Shown here in pieces: positions 35,086 through 44,174 of a stretch of 64,000 bases of DNA. Numbering within the stretch: position 1 is the stretch's first letter; each line of letters opens with the position of its first letter. The stretch comes from Nocardia speluncae NBRC 108251 (GTDB lineage: Bacteria; Actinomycetota; Actinomycetes; Mycobacteriales; Mycobacteriaceae). The DNA lies in assembly GCF_001613245.1 (NCBI RefSeq), contig NZ_BDBZ01000028.1, forward strand, positions 62,001-126,000, given 5' to 3'. The position numbers were made by a program, and so were the translations under genes. The notes beneath the pieces are model-generated. The model made no database searches. It was given only the letters and a program-made list of their open reading frames with translations, and had not been told where the DNA came from.

Positions 35086-35865
35086 TCACCCGGCGCCGAG
35101 GCGGGCGTGCATCTCCCAGATCAGTACTTCCGCCGGTTCGGCAGCGGTGAGTCGCCGCCCCCCGGCATGGGTGAGACGCACGGCATCGCCGGTGTCCAGG
35201 CGGCCCACCCCCTCCAAATCCACGGCGCCGCGTGCGATGAAGACGTGCAGATAGGGGGCCTCGGGGAGGTCGGCGCTGCGTTCGGCGTCCGGGGAGAGCT
35301 TCGCCACATGCAGCGCCGAATGACTGCTGTTGATGGCGATCGCGGTGCGGTCGCGGTAGCGCGGTAGACCGGAGGCCACGGTGACCAGGCCGCCCCCGGC
35401 CAGTTCGTCGTCGATCTCGAGCTGCTGGTAGCCCGGTTCGATACCGGGTTCGTCGGGCAGCACCCACATCTGTACGAAATGCACCGGCTGCTCGTGAACG
35501 GCGCTGCCTGGGTCGACTCGCCAGGAATCGTTCTTCTCCGAATGCCGGATCCCGGTGCCGGCACTCATCCGCTGCGCGAGGCCCGGATAGATGACACCGC
35601 TGTGTCCCAGCGAATCCTGATGGACCAGCGAGCCCTCCAGCACCCAGGTCACGATCTCCATATCCCGGTGTGGATGGGTGTCGAAGCCTTGACCGGGCAG
35701 GACGATATCGTCGTTATTCACCAGCAGCAGGCCGTGATGGGTGTTCTCGGGGTCGTAATGCTCGCCGAAGGAGAACGAGTGTTTGGAGTCGAGCCAGGAT
35801 ATCCGCGTTTTCATCCGATCGCCGCCACGATGGACATCGATATGCGAGGTGGGCGGTGTGGACAT
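35086..35865 (-). CDS. Pirin family protein
   Basis: The 259-residue bicupin protein has the metal-binding cupin motifs of pirins: FDTHPHRDMEIVTWVLEG and RMSAGTGIRHSEKN provide the histidines and glutamate. Bacterial pirins include quercetin dioxygenases and regulators. The start ATG 35865 has GGGAGG upstream with normal spacing; GTG 35868 is also possible. No operon partner is nearby. Confidence 0.88.
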   Translation of the reverse strand: MSTPPTSHIDVHRGGDRMKTRISWLDSKHSFSFGEHYDPENTHHGLLLVNNDDIVLPGQGFDTHPHRDMEIVTWVLEGSLVHQDSLGHSGVIYPGLAQRMSAGTGIRHSEKNDSWRVDPGSAVHEQPVHFVQMWVLPDEPGIEPGYQQLEIDDELAGGGLVTVASGLPRYRDRTAIAINSSHSALHVAKLSPDAERSADLPEAPYLHVFIARGAVDLEGVGRLDTGDAVRLTHAGGRRLTAAEPAEVLIWEMHARLGAG

Positions 35866-36065
35866 CACACGCCTCCCTTCCGGCTCTCGGGCACAATTAC
35901 CTTTTCCGCAGGGACACCCCGATTACCCCCACTCGGTCGGATTGTCCGCTCCCGGTATTTTACGCGAGCGACCTCGGGGTGAACGGCCGGTGAGCAGCTG
36001 CGAACGGTAATGGCGCTATGGCACGCGGTCGTCGAAAATGGATATACCGGACCGGGAGGTGAACG

Positions 36066-36566
36066 ATGCGACCCGAAGGACTAGCACGGATCGAGCAGCG
36101 GCTTCGTGCCGGTGCGCGCCGCGACGGTGTCACCGATCTGGTGGTCGGTGTCGCGGTGTTCCGTAACGGAAAGCTCCTGGTGGTCCGGCGGGTGCCGGGC
36201 GCCGACCTCGGCGGAATGTACGAACTGCCGGGCGGGGGAGTGGAGAACGGGGAGACACTCACCGAGAGCGCGGTGCGCGAACTCTTCGAGGAAACCAGGT
36301 TGGTGGCACGTTCGGTCACCGAATTCCTCGGCTGGTTCGACTACGCCACCCGGACGAAACCGAAGGTCCGTAAATTCAGTTTCCTGGCCGAAGCCGAACC
36401 CGGTGAAGTAACTCTGGACCCCAGCGAGCACGACGCCTACGCCTGGATAGACGCCGCCGCCCTCGGCACCCTGCCCATGGCCCCGGATATGCGCGAGGCC
36501 GTGGACCTGCTGATCACCGAGGAGTGCGGACCCGCCGGAATACGATCCGGTCCGCCGAACAGGTAG
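36066..36566 (+). CDS. NUDIX hydrolase with a modified nudix box
   Basis: The 166-residue protein contains the nudix box GGVENGETLTESAVRELFEET near residues 57-77. The final glycine of the consensus (EExG) is replaced by arginine (EETRL), while all metal-binding glutamates remain. It probably hydrolyses a nucleoside diphosphate derivative. A GGGAGGTG site precedes ATG 36066. The MFS gene begins 10 bases downstream in the same direction. Confidence 0.8.
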   Translation: MRPEGLARIEQRLRAGARRDGVTDLVVGVAVFRNGKLLVVRRVPGADLGGMYELPGGGVENGETLTESAVRELFEETRLVARSVTEFLGWFDYATRTKPKVRKFSFLAEAEPGEVTLDPSEHDAYAWIDAAALGTLPMAPDMREAVDLLITEECGPAGIRSGPPNR

Positions 36567-36576
36567 CGTCGCGGCC

Positions 36577-38007
36577 GTGTCCACCGCTGCGCCCGAACCT
36601 GCCGCACCGGACCGGGTGGCCGATACGGGCAAGCGTAGACACGACCTGCGGGCTATCCGCGCGGCGGTCCGGGCGAGCCCCGGCGCACTGCGGCTGACCC
36701 TGGTGCGGTTCGCCGGCCAGTTCGGCGACGGGATGTTCCAGGCCGCGCTCTCCGGTGCGATTCTGTTCAACCCCGAACGCGAGACCGACCCGCTTGCGGT
36801 CGCAGCCGGTTTCGCGGTGTTGCTGCTGCCGTATTCGATCATCGGGCCCTATGCGGGCGCCCTGCTGGATCGGTGGGACCGGCGGCTGGTGTTGCTGGTG
36901 GCCAATATCGTGCGGGGGCTGCTGATCATCGCGGTAACGCTCGGGCTGCTGGCCGGCATCGGTGCGAGTCCGCTGTTGCTGTTGGCTCTGGCGGTGGTCG
37001 GGATCAGCCGGTTCACCGCGGCCGGTGTCTCGGCGGCGCTACCCCGAGTGCTGGCGCAACAATGGCTGGTGCCGGCCAATTCGGTACTGGCGACAGCGGG
37101 CTCGGCCTGCGCGGCGGTGGGGGCGGCTGCGGCGGTAGCCGTTATCGGGGCGGTGGGGGCCGGCGATACCAGCTCGGCGGTGGCAGTCGCGCTGAGCGCG
37201 ACCGGTTCGGTGGCCGGTGCGCTACTCGCCACCGGGTTCCGGCCGCACACCCTCGGGCCGGAAATGCAGCCCGGTAGGACGGCGGGTGCTGTGCGCGCGG
37301 TGCTCACCGGGCTGCTGGTGGGGGCGCGGGCGGTACGCGGCTCGGTGGATGTATCCACCGCGATGATCGGTATCGGCGCCCACCGCATCGTTTTCGGCGC
37401 CAACACGCTGATCATGGTGCTGGTGCTGCGGGAATCGCCGTCCGGTGCGACCACGGTCGACGGCGGGCTCATCGGTTTCGGTGTCGCGATCAGCGCCACC
37501 GCCGCCGGTATGCTGCTCGCCGCTCTGCTGACCCCGTTCCTGATTCCCCGGCTGGGCCGGGCACGCACGGTTCTGCTGGGATTGTCCTGCGCGATCGTCG
37601 TGCAACTCGCGCTGGTATTGCCGACCGCCCTGGCCGATTCCGCCGACGCCACCCGCCGCGCGCACCACCTGCTGCTCGCCGGCGCATTCCTTTTCGGCCT
37701 GGCCGGCCAGACCATCAAACTCACCGGTGACGCGGCCATGCAGATCGATATCGCCGATGACCGCCGCGGACAAGTATTCGCCCTGCAGGACACGGTCTTC
37801 AATATCGCGTTCGTGCTGGCGGTCGCACTGACCGCGGTGGTCGTCCCGGCGGACGGCAGATCGGTTGCGGTGATCGTGACCGGGGCGGGGTGCTACGGGG
37901 CGGGCATAGTCGCCCTGCTGCTGAACAACCGGCGCCACAAACGACAGCGGGCGCATCCCGGCCGGGATGCGCCCGCTGGATCCGCGGTGGTCGGGGATCA
38001 GGGCTGA
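36577..38007 (+). CDS. MFS transporter
   Basis: The 476-residue protein has a charged N-terminal tail and about twelve hydrophobic helices. The MFS signature GALLDRWDRRLV lies between helices 2 and 3. It starts with GTG 36577, 10 bases after the NUDIX gene. The last 30 codons encode a strong hairpin that probably serves the opposite gene, and its 3' end overlaps that gene by 10 bases. Substrate unknown. Confidence 0.85.
   Translation: MSTAAPEPAAPDRVADTGKRRHDLRAIRAAVRASPGALRLTLVRFAGQFGDGMFQAALSGAILFNPERETDPLAVAAGFAVLLLPYSIIGPYAGALLDRWDRRLVLLVANIVRGLLIIAVTLGLLAGIGASPLLLLALAVVGISRFTAAGVSAALPRVLAQQWLVPANSVLATAGSACAAVGAAAAVAVIGAVGAGDTSSAVAVALSATGSVAGALLATGFRPHTLGPEMQPGRTAGAVRAVLTGLLVGARAVRGSVDVSTAMIGIGAHRIVFGANTLIMVLVLRESPSGATTVDGGLIGFGVAISATAAGMLLAALLTPFLIPRLGRARTVLLGLSCAIVVQLALVLPTALADSADATRRAHHLLLAGAFLFGLAGQTIKLTGDAAMQIDIADDRRGQVFALQDTVFNIAFVLAVALTAVVVPADGRSVAVIVTGAGCYGAGIVALLLNNRRHKRQRAHPGRDAPAGSAVVGDQG
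37946..37977 (-). terminator. Terminator hairpin inside the 3' end of the MFS gene
   Basis: A 14-bp perfect stem, AGCGGGCGCATCCC with GGGATGCGCCCGCT, and a 4-base loop lie 20 bases past the stop of the minus-strand secreted protein gene, within the coding end of the convergent MFS gene. Confidence 0.7.
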
Positions 38008-38603
38008 CCGGTGGCGACCGCGGTCAGCGCATCGATGAAGGGCTGGCCACCCATCGCGGCGCCACCGACCAGGGCGCCTGTCACCATGCCCACCGGACCG
38101 GTGATGATGCTGAAGATGCCGAGGCCCACCAGACCGCCGATGAAGCCGCCGAGCACGCCGCCGGCGATCATGCCGATCAGGTTCTGATTGGCTTGGTCGA
38201 TGAACCGGTCGAAGGAGCTGATGTTCTTCAGCTCGGCGATATCGGCCGGCGCGACCTCCGGCGTCAGTGTCAGGCTGCGGCCGTTGTCGGCGATATCGTG
38301 ACCGACCGGGATCGACCGGCCCGCCACCTCGAAGGTGAGCGGGACCTCGGCGATCTCCGCGCCGTCGGCGGCGATCAGGCTGACGGTGGTGCCGTTGTCG
38401 GTGAGCGTGAACGTTCCCGCGTCGACGGTGGTGGTCACCTCGCGCGCATCGCTGGAGAGCGTGCTCTGGTACTCGATGCCCTGCTGCTGTCCAGCGGTTG
38501 TCACCCCCTCGGCCGTGGCGGGCGCGGCGTTCGCGGCACCGGCGGTGATACCGACGGCGGCGACTGCCATGAATGCGACAGCACCGAATTTTCCTAATTT
38601 CAT
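37998..38603 (-). CDS. Secreted protein with glycine-rich hydrophobic C-terminus
   Basis: The 201-residue protein has a Sec signal peptide ending near GAANA-AP and a beta-rich middle region (TTTVDAGTFTLTDNGTTVSL). Its C-terminal 60 residues are Gly/Ile-rich and hydrophobic (GMIAGGVLGGFIGGLVGLGI). The last part resembles membrane-inserting tails of Nocardia-type secreted proteins, but I recognise no named family. ATG 38603 has GGGGAGGATC directly upstream. It converges on the MFS gene with a 10-base overlap. Confidence 0.65.
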   Translation of the reverse strand: MKLGKFGAVAFMAVAAVGITAGAANAAPATAEGVTTAGQQQGIEYQSTLSSDAREVTTTVDAGTFTLTDNGTTVSLIAADGAEIAEVPLTFEVAGRSIPVGHDIADNGRSLTLTPEVAPADIAELKNISSFDRFIDQANQNLIGMIAGGVLGGFIGGLVGLGIFSIITGPVGMVTGALVGGAAMGGQPFIDALTAVATGQP

Positions 38604-39210
38604 TTCGATCCTCCCCAGAATTCGGCCACCCTGTATTGGGCCGGCCGCGGCCAGACAGTACTACGGGCCCGATCGGATTCCGCAACTTCGGCGAGGTTGT
38701 TCGAGCCCTGATGCGCGGCAACGGCTTCGGCTTCTGCGTCCGAGAATTTGCCACGGAATAACTTTATGATCGCCTCATGGGCCGATAGAACACTTGAAAA
38801 CCGGACAATGCGAGGTACTCGTGCCGAAAGTCCGGCCGCACAGCAATTGCCGGCAGTTCCCACCGATTCGCCGGCACCCGGTAATTGCCGTGGTGATCAT
38901 CGGATGAAATTCCCATGCGTCCGCCCCGGTTCCATACGAAGCCGACTTATTGTGTGAAAAGTATCACCCGCCGCACATTCGGTGAGCCGGCGTAGACAAA
39001 CGTCGCCGGCGACTGCGCAGATACTCGAAAACTGCCCAAAATTCGAGAGCGATCGTCCGGTGACCGGACCGCCGCAATCGCGACCCGGAAATTGAACACA
39101 TCGATGCTTCTCACCGCACTATTCGAATCCGGCCCACAGGCACGAGCCGGTCGAGGGTGTCGCCTGGCCGGCGGGCGGGAACAATAGGAGCAGGCGGAAG
39201 GAGGACCGAA
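38604..39210. other. Intergenic region upstream of pxpA
   Basis: About 600 bases with lower GC than the flanks and only short open frames. No gene, RNA or repeat is recognised. Confidence 0.4.
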
Positions 39211-39963
39211 GTGGGACTCGATCTGAACAGCGACCTCGGCGAAGGGTTCGGGGCCTGGAAAATGGGCGACGATGCCGCCATGCTGGATATCGTCACCAGC
39301 GCAAATATCGCCTGCGGGTTCCACGCCGGCGACCCTTCCATCATGCGACACACCTGTTCGCAGGCCGTGGAGAGAGGTGTCCGGATCGGAGCGCATATCG
39401 GCTACCGGGATCTTGCGGGGTTCGGCCGGCGAGCCTTGGCCGTCGACCCGGCGGAACTACGGGACGAAACGCTTTACCAGATCAGCGCATTGGACGGTTT
39501 CGCCCGCACCGCAGGGGATCGGGTGCGTTATGTGAAACCGCACGGGGCGCTCTACCATGCCGCGGCGGCGCAGCCGGCCCTCGCCGACGCCCTCGTCGCC
39601 GCGCTCCGCGAATACGATTCTGCGCTGGTCCTGCTCGGACCGGCAGGAACTCACCTGCCGGAATCGGCGGCGCTCGCGGGTATCCGGTTCGTGAGTGAGG
39701 GGTTCGCCGATCGCGCCTACACCGCGACCGGCGGGTTGGCTCCGCGCGACACCCCGGGGGCGGTCCTGGACGCCGATACGGCACTCGCCCAAGCTGTGAC
39801 GCTGGCGCAAACCGGGACCGCGCGAGCCGCGGGCGGCGGCACGGTCACGGTGTCGCCCGACAGTATCTGCGTACACGGCGATACTCCGGCGGCAGTGGAG
39901 ATGGCCCGGCGGATCCGGGCCACCCTCGAGGACGGGGGGATCGCGGTAGCGTCGTTCACCTGA
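39211..39963 (+). CDS. pxpA: 5-oxoprolinase subunit PxpA (LamB/YcsF family)
   Basis: The 250-residue protein begins with the signature LDLNSDLGEGFGAWK and includes IACGFHAGDPSIM and VRYVKPHGALY, all typical of LamB/YcsF. With PxpB and PxpC it forms the ATP-dependent prokaryotic 5-oxoprolinase, which converts the damage product 5-oxoproline to glutamate. GTG 39211 has GGAAGGAGG just upstream. It is the first gene of the pxpABC operon. Confidence 0.93.
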   Translation: MGLDLNSDLGEGFGAWKMGDDAAMLDIVTSANIACGFHAGDPSIMRHTCSQAVERGVRIGAHIGYRDLAGFGRRALAVDPAELRDETLYQISALDGFARTAGDRVRYVKPHGALYHAAAAQPALADALVAALREYDSALVLLGPAGTHLPESAALAGIRFVSEGFADRAYTATGGLAPRDTPGAVLDADTALAQAVTLAQTGTARAAGGGTVTVSPDSICVHGDTPAAVEMARRIRATLEDGGIAVASFT

Positions 39964-39978
39964 ACGAGCGGGAACGAG

Positions 39979-40668
39979 GTGAGTGCGGTGTCACGGTCAT
40001 CACGCAGCCGGGACGAGGCCGGTCCGTTGCTGCGGCCCGCCGGTGATCGGGCATACCTGTGCATCCCGAACGCGGACCGGGTAGCCGATCTGGCCGCGGA
40101 GCTGCGCGAACGGTCATTGCCCGGTGTTGTCGATCTACTTCCCGCAGCGGAAACCGTTCTGGTGACCCTGGATTCGCCGGAGTCGGCATATCGGCTGCGA
40201 CCGGAAATCGAGCGGCTGGTCGCCGCGGTGAACAAGGCCGTTCCCGGCGATGTTTCCCGTGGAACATTGCCACGCGACGAAACCGTACGGGTTCCGGTCC
40301 ACTACGACGGGCCGGATCTGTCTGCGGTGGCCGGTGCGTTGGGCCTGCGTCCCGACGAAGTCGTCGCAGCGCATACCGGCACGGTGTGGCGGTGCTCCTT
40401 CGTCGGTTTCGCGCCGGGCTTCGGTTATCTGGAACCCCCGGACGAACGGCTCGCTGTCGCGCGGCGGCCGATACCGCGCACCCGGATTCCGGCGGGTTCG
40501 GTAGCGCTGGCCGGCGGTTATTCGGCCGTATACCCCCGGCAAAGCCCGGGTGGCTGGCAACTCATCGGCCGTACCGATCTGGTCATGTGGGATACCGAAC
40601 GCGACCCGCCCGCGTTGATCCGGGCCGGTGGACTCGTCCGCTTCGTCGATGCGGCTGTCGACCGATGA
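39979..40668 (+). CDS. pxpB: 5-oxoprolinase subunit PxpB (KipI-like)
   Basis: The 229-residue protein matches the allophanate hydrolase subunit 1/KipI family: VHYDGPDLSAVA, CSFVGFAPGFGYL and RTRIPAGSVALAGGYSAVYP. It is the PxpB subunit of the 5-oxoprolinase complex. GTG 39979 or GTG 39988 can be the start; GAGG lies at 39976-39979, so 39988 has the better spacing. The 3' end overlaps pxpC by ATGA. A parS-like sequence lies inside the gene at 40251-40266. Confidence 0.9.
   Translation: MSAVSRSSRSRDEAGPLLRPAGDRAYLCIPNADRVADLAAELRERSLPGVVDLLPAAETVLVTLDSPESAYRLRPEIERLVAAVNKAVPGDVSRGTLPRDETVRVPVHYDGPDLSAVAGALGLRPDEVVAAHTGTVWRCSFVGFAPGFGYLEPPDERLAVARRPIPRTRIPAGSVALAGGYSAVYPRQSPGGWQLIGRTDLVMWDTERDPPALIRAGGLVRFVDAAVDR
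40251..40266. promoter_or_regulatory. parS-like site inside pxpB
   Basis: TGTTTCCCGTGGAACA differs from the parS consensus TGTTTCACGTGAAACA at two positions, and from the parS variant found near parA by one. It lies about 21 kb from parB. Whether ParB binds here is unknown. Confidence 0.4.
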
Positions 40669-41525
40669 TCGTGATCGAGGAAGTCGGCCCAACGGCCACC
40701 GTCCAGGATCTGGGGCGGCCGGGTTGGTTCGATTCCGGTGTCGGACCGGCCGGAGCGGCCGACCGCGGGGCACTGCGGCTGGCGAACCGGCTGGTGGGAA
40801 ACCCGGAGCACGATGCGGGTATCGAGGTTCTCCTCGGCGGCCTGGTGGTACGTGCCGAGGAGCGGACGCTGGTCGCGGTCACGGGGGCGCGGGCACCGGC
40901 GACCGTCGACGGGACTCCGGTCGGCCATGCCGGCGTGCTGTACCTGAATGCGGGGCAGGTCCTGCGGCTGGGTTTCGCGCAGGCCGGCCTGCGCGCATAC
41001 CTCGGAGTACGCGGCGGCATCGATATCGCACCGGTCCTGGGTTCACGCAGTTACGACACCCTTTCCGGTATCGGGCCGCCGCCGCTACGCGCCGGGACCC
41101 GCCTGCCCACTGGTCCGCCGCCGCTGAACTGGCCGAACATCGATCAGGCACCACAACCCGGCCTCCCGGACCTCATGGAGGTCCGTGCCCTGCTCGGCCC
41201 ACGGGACGACTGGTTCACCGACCCGGCGGCCTTGTTCACCGGGCATTGGACGGTCGGGCGGGACACCGACCGCGTCGGAGCACGCCTGGAGCGCGCCGAC
41301 GGGCCGGCACTACAGCAAGCCTGCGCAACGGAGTTGCCGACCGAGGGGGTGGCGCTCGGGTCTGTGCAGGTGCCTCCTGGCGGGCAACCGGTGGTCTTCC
41401 TCGCCGATCACCCCATCACCGGTGGCTATCCGGTGATCGCGGTGGTCCTGGACGCCGATATCGACCTGTTTGCGCAAGCCCGGCCTGGTCAGCGGATACG
41501 GTTCCGATGCGCCGGTACGGTCTGA
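40665..41525 (+). CDS. pxpC: 5-oxoprolinase subunit PxpC (carboxyltransferase family)
   Basis: The 286-residue protein matches allophanate hydrolase subunit 2/biotin-dependent carboxyltransferase-like PxpC: ATVQDLGRPGWFDSGVGPAGAAD near the start, AYLGVRGGIDIAPVLGSRS, and the late segment VFLADHPITGGYPVI. Its start overlaps the pxpB stop (ATGA). It is the last gene of the operon. Confidence 0.92.
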   Translation: MIVIEEVGPTATVQDLGRPGWFDSGVGPAGAADRGALRLANRLVGNPEHDAGIEVLLGGLVVRAEERTLVAVTGARAPATVDGTPVGHAGVLYLNAGQVLRLGFAQAGLRAYLGVRGGIDIAPVLGSRSYDTLSGIGPPPLRAGTRLPTGPPPLNWPNIDQAPQPGLPDLMEVRALLGPRDDWFTDPAALFTGHWTVGRDTDRVGARLERADGPALQQACATELPTEGVALGSVQVPPGGQPVVFLADHPITGGYPVIAVVLDADIDLFAQARPGQRIRFRCAGTV

Positions 41526-41533
41526 GTGGTGGA

Positions 41534-43144
41534 TCAGTCCGGCGGAGCCAGGCGGGCGTGCATCAAGTACACGTTGTAGGAATCCCACTCCGAGAGCGTG
41601 AAGTACAGATCCCGGCCGGTGGACCAGGGGTGGATGAACCCGCCGTACGCCTTGGGATAGTCGGCGGTGGAAACCAGCGGCACCGGCTCTGTCCAGAGTC
41701 CTTGCGGCTGCGCGGCGGTGCGCAACACGATCGCACCGCGCGCGGAGTCCAGATAGGACATCTGCCACAGTCCCGATTCGGTATCGAACCGCACCGAGAG
41801 CTCACTGGCGATACCCGGAACCAGCGGAGTGGCCAAGTTCTCCGATGCCGGCGCCCAGGTGCCGTTCACCCAGTACTGGTACGCGGTCTTGTTCAGCACG
41901 TGGTCCTTGGGCACCCGGGCCAGCCCGATCACACCGACCCGGCCGTTGGGTGTTCCGAACATATACACGTGGTCGCCGTGCGGCACCATCGCCGCGACCT
42001 GGAACCGGCTCAGCCCGAACAGGTTCTCCCATTTGGCGTGCTGATCCTTGACCCAGGTGCTGCCGTTGTCGTCGGAGTAGGCGATACCGCCGTAGTTCGT
42101 CCACCACAGGCCCGGTATGCGACTCCAGCGGTTCACCGACATATAGCTCATGTACTGGCGCTCACCGAGGGCGAAACCCGAGGTGGGAATGGTTGTGGTC
42201 TCCCAGTTCTCGATCTTGCGGCTGCCCAGGAGTTCGGCGGCATGACAACGACTGTCCTGCACCATGGTGTCCAGGCGCAGCCCGTCGGAAAGGTCGCGGT
42301 CGGTGCTGTAGGCCAGGATATTGCTGCGCCAATCCGCGTCGTCACCGCCGGCGCCGCCGGGCACCCACCCCGCACCGAAGGTATCGCCGAACACCACCGC
42401 GATCTCGCCGGGTTTCGTCTCCCACATCAAACCCAGATCGGTTCCGTCGACCTGCCAGCGCATATCGGTCCGATTGGGTGACCCGTGCCCGGTCACCTGC
42501 TCGACCAGGCGCGCCGACTCCACCCGGGGCAGCGCCGCCGGACTCGCGACGGGACCTGGTTCGGCCGGATTGACCACGGGTGGCGGGGCGGGTTGCGGTG
42601 GCTCACCCGGTCCGCCGGGCACCGGGATCGGAATGGGTTCGATCTCCGGTTCGATCTGGATTCTCGGCAACTTCACCGGATCACCGGAACCACTACCCGA
42701 ACTGCTACCGGCGGCCGAACCGCTGCCGGAACCGGACTCCGGCGGCGCGGCCCCGTCCTCGTCCTCGTCCGAGGACTCCGGTTCGGGAGTATCGCGGATA
42801 TCCGGACACGGGTTACGGCACGGGTCGGCAGGAAGCGGATCCGCGACGATCCGGGTGTTGTCGTGCGGTGGATCGGGAACCGGCACGGGAGTGAGCTGCG
42901 GTACCGGGATCGGGATATCGATCTGTGGTGGCACCGGGACCAGCGGGGGAGGAGGCGCGGATGGATCGGGTGCGCGGTCGAGCGGATCGAACCCGGCCTC
43001 ACCGCACTCGTTCACCGGCAGAGGAGCCCACGGATGCGGCGCCGCCTGTGCGGGCACCGGTATCCCCACATACCCCGTCAGTACCAATCCGAGGAATACG
43101 AGCCGGCAACGACCCGGACGGAAACTCCACACCACCTCGGTCAA
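41534..43144 (-). CDS. DUF4185 domain secreted protein with Pro/Ser-rich linker
   Basis: The protein has an export signal (LVFLGLVLTGYVGIPVPAQA), about 190 residues of Pro-rich and acidic Ser/Gly-rich linker, and a C-terminal DUF4185 domain (about residues 230-530) with beta-propeller-like repeats such as EIAVVFGDTFGAGW, GIAYSDDNGSTW and VYMFGTPNGRVG. The glycosidase-like DUF4185 fold includes endo-D-arabinanases that act on mycobacterial arabinan, so a role on cell-wall polysaccharide is possible. The start is uncertain: TTG 43144 and GTG 43135 are candidates, and the open frame continues to 43447. Confidence 0.8.
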   Translation of the reverse strand: MTEVVWSFRPGRCRLVFLGLVLTGYVGIPVPAQAAPHPWAPLPVNECGEAGFDPLDRAPDPSAPPPPLVPVPPQIDIPIPVPQLTPVPVPDPPHDNTRIVADPLPADPCRNPCPDIRDTPEPESSDEDEDGAAPPESGSGSGSAAGSSSGSGSGDPVKLPRIQIEPEIEPIPIPVPGGPGEPPQPAPPPVVNPAEPGPVASPAALPRVESARLVEQVTGHGSPNRTDMRWQVDGTDLGLMWETKPGEIAVVFGDTFGAGWVPGGAGGDDADWRSNILAYSTDRDLSDGLRLDTMVQDSRCHAAELLGSRKIENWETTTIPTSGFALGERQYMSYMSVNRWSRIPGLWWTNYGGIAYSDDNGSTWVKDQHAKWENLFGLSRFQVAAMVPHGDHVYMFGTPNGRVGVIGLARVPKDHVLNKTAYQYWVNGTWAPASENLATPLVPGIASELSVRFDTESGLWQMSYLDSARGAIVLRTAAQPQGLWTEPVPLVSTADYPKAYGGFIHPWSTGRDLYFTLSEWDSYNVYLMHARLAPPD

Positions 43145-43340
43145 CAGCTCACTGTCTCCTGTCGAGTGCCATTGTCGCAGTGAACCTACCCGAGCCTCGC
43201 CGCTATCGTGCTCATTGATGATCGGGACGCACCGGTAACGCCGGGCCGGATGCCACGGATCGCTCATTCGTCCAGCACGGTGACGCAGCCGACTACATAT
43301 GGTGTCGTGCCGGTCCGGGCCAGTACCCTCGGAGATGATC

Positions 43341-44165
43341 ATGGCGGCACATTCCGACCCCCGAGCGGCCTCCCTGTTCTCCCCTCTGTGGGCGGTCGAC
43401 CTCGGCAAACGACTGTTCGAGCAGTCCCGGCTGGAACAGTGGATCACCTATACCACCACCTGGGTGGAACCCATGGCCGACCTCGGCGCCGGCACTGTCA
43501 CCGCACTGCTGCCGGATACCGTGCTCGCCATCCTCAGCGAGGGGATCCTGAGCCGGTTCGGCGGCAGGGAGATCAGCGCGACCCTGCTCGATCATCACCT
43601 CACCGGCACTCTCGACGTACTGAAAGTGCGCCGGCGCGGCGCGCATTTCCAGACCAAGACCGTGCTGCAGGATCTGGACTGGGACGGCCTTGCGCTCGCC
43701 GAGGTCACCGTCATCGCCCACGAGGTCCGGCTGGTACCGGGTGTACCGACCAGGATCCGCGCGGCCCGGGTCGATATCGACGGCACCGTCACCTTGCCGA
43801 CACTGCTGGGCCGCTTCGCGAACCGCGCGCGGGAATGGGAATTGACGCCGACCGAGCAGGGACGCGTCCGCGCGGTCCATCGACGCCGGCGGATCAGCGC
43901 CGAACTGGACGCCTCCATCACCGACGACTTCCTCGAACTCGATGTCCACCGGGCCACCTGGTTCGGTATGCCCGTGCCCCGTCGGTGGCGGACCACCGAA
44001 CCCATCCGGATACCGGAACTGCCGAGCGGGGCGCGGGTACGGCGCGCTGCCCGCGAGGGCGAACTCGTCCGCTTCCGGATCGAAGTGGCACCCGTCAGCG
44101 GATCGTTCGACCTGGCGCAGATCCGCGCGGCCATCGTGGCCGGAACCACCCTGATCGTGTTCTGA
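43341..44165 (+). CDS. LmeA-like (DUF2993) protein, tentative
   Basis: The 274-residue protein has no signal peptide. It contains repeated beta-strand segments (TGTLDVLKVRRRGAHFQTKTV, AARVDIDGTVTLPTL) and ends with a strand-rich region (ELPSGARVRRAAREGELVRFRIEV), which resembles DUF2993/LmeA phospholipid-binding proteins. The match is weak. ATG 43341 has GGAG 6 nt upstream; ATG 43335 is too close to it. It is a single gene, converging on pcnA. Confidence 0.5.
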   Translation: MAAHSDPRAASLFSPLWAVDLGKRLFEQSRLEQWITYTTTWVEPMADLGAGTVTALLPDTVLAILSEGILSRFGGREISATLLDHHLTGTLDVLKVRRRGAHFQTKTVLQDLDWDGLALAEVTVIAHEVRLVPGVPTRIRAARVDIDGTVTLPTLLGRFANRAREWELTPTEQGRVRAVHRRRRISAELDASITDDFLELDVHRATWFGMPVPRRWRTTEPIRIPELPSGARVRRAAREGELVRFRIEVAPVSGSFDLAQIRAAIVAGTTLIVF

Positions 44166-44174
44166 CCGGCCGGT

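Noticed and set aside
32754..35150. 798-residue plus-strand open frame
   Set aside because: It is antisense to the M13 peptidase and the DUF4190 gene; the translation has no domain and typical GC-rich shadow composition.
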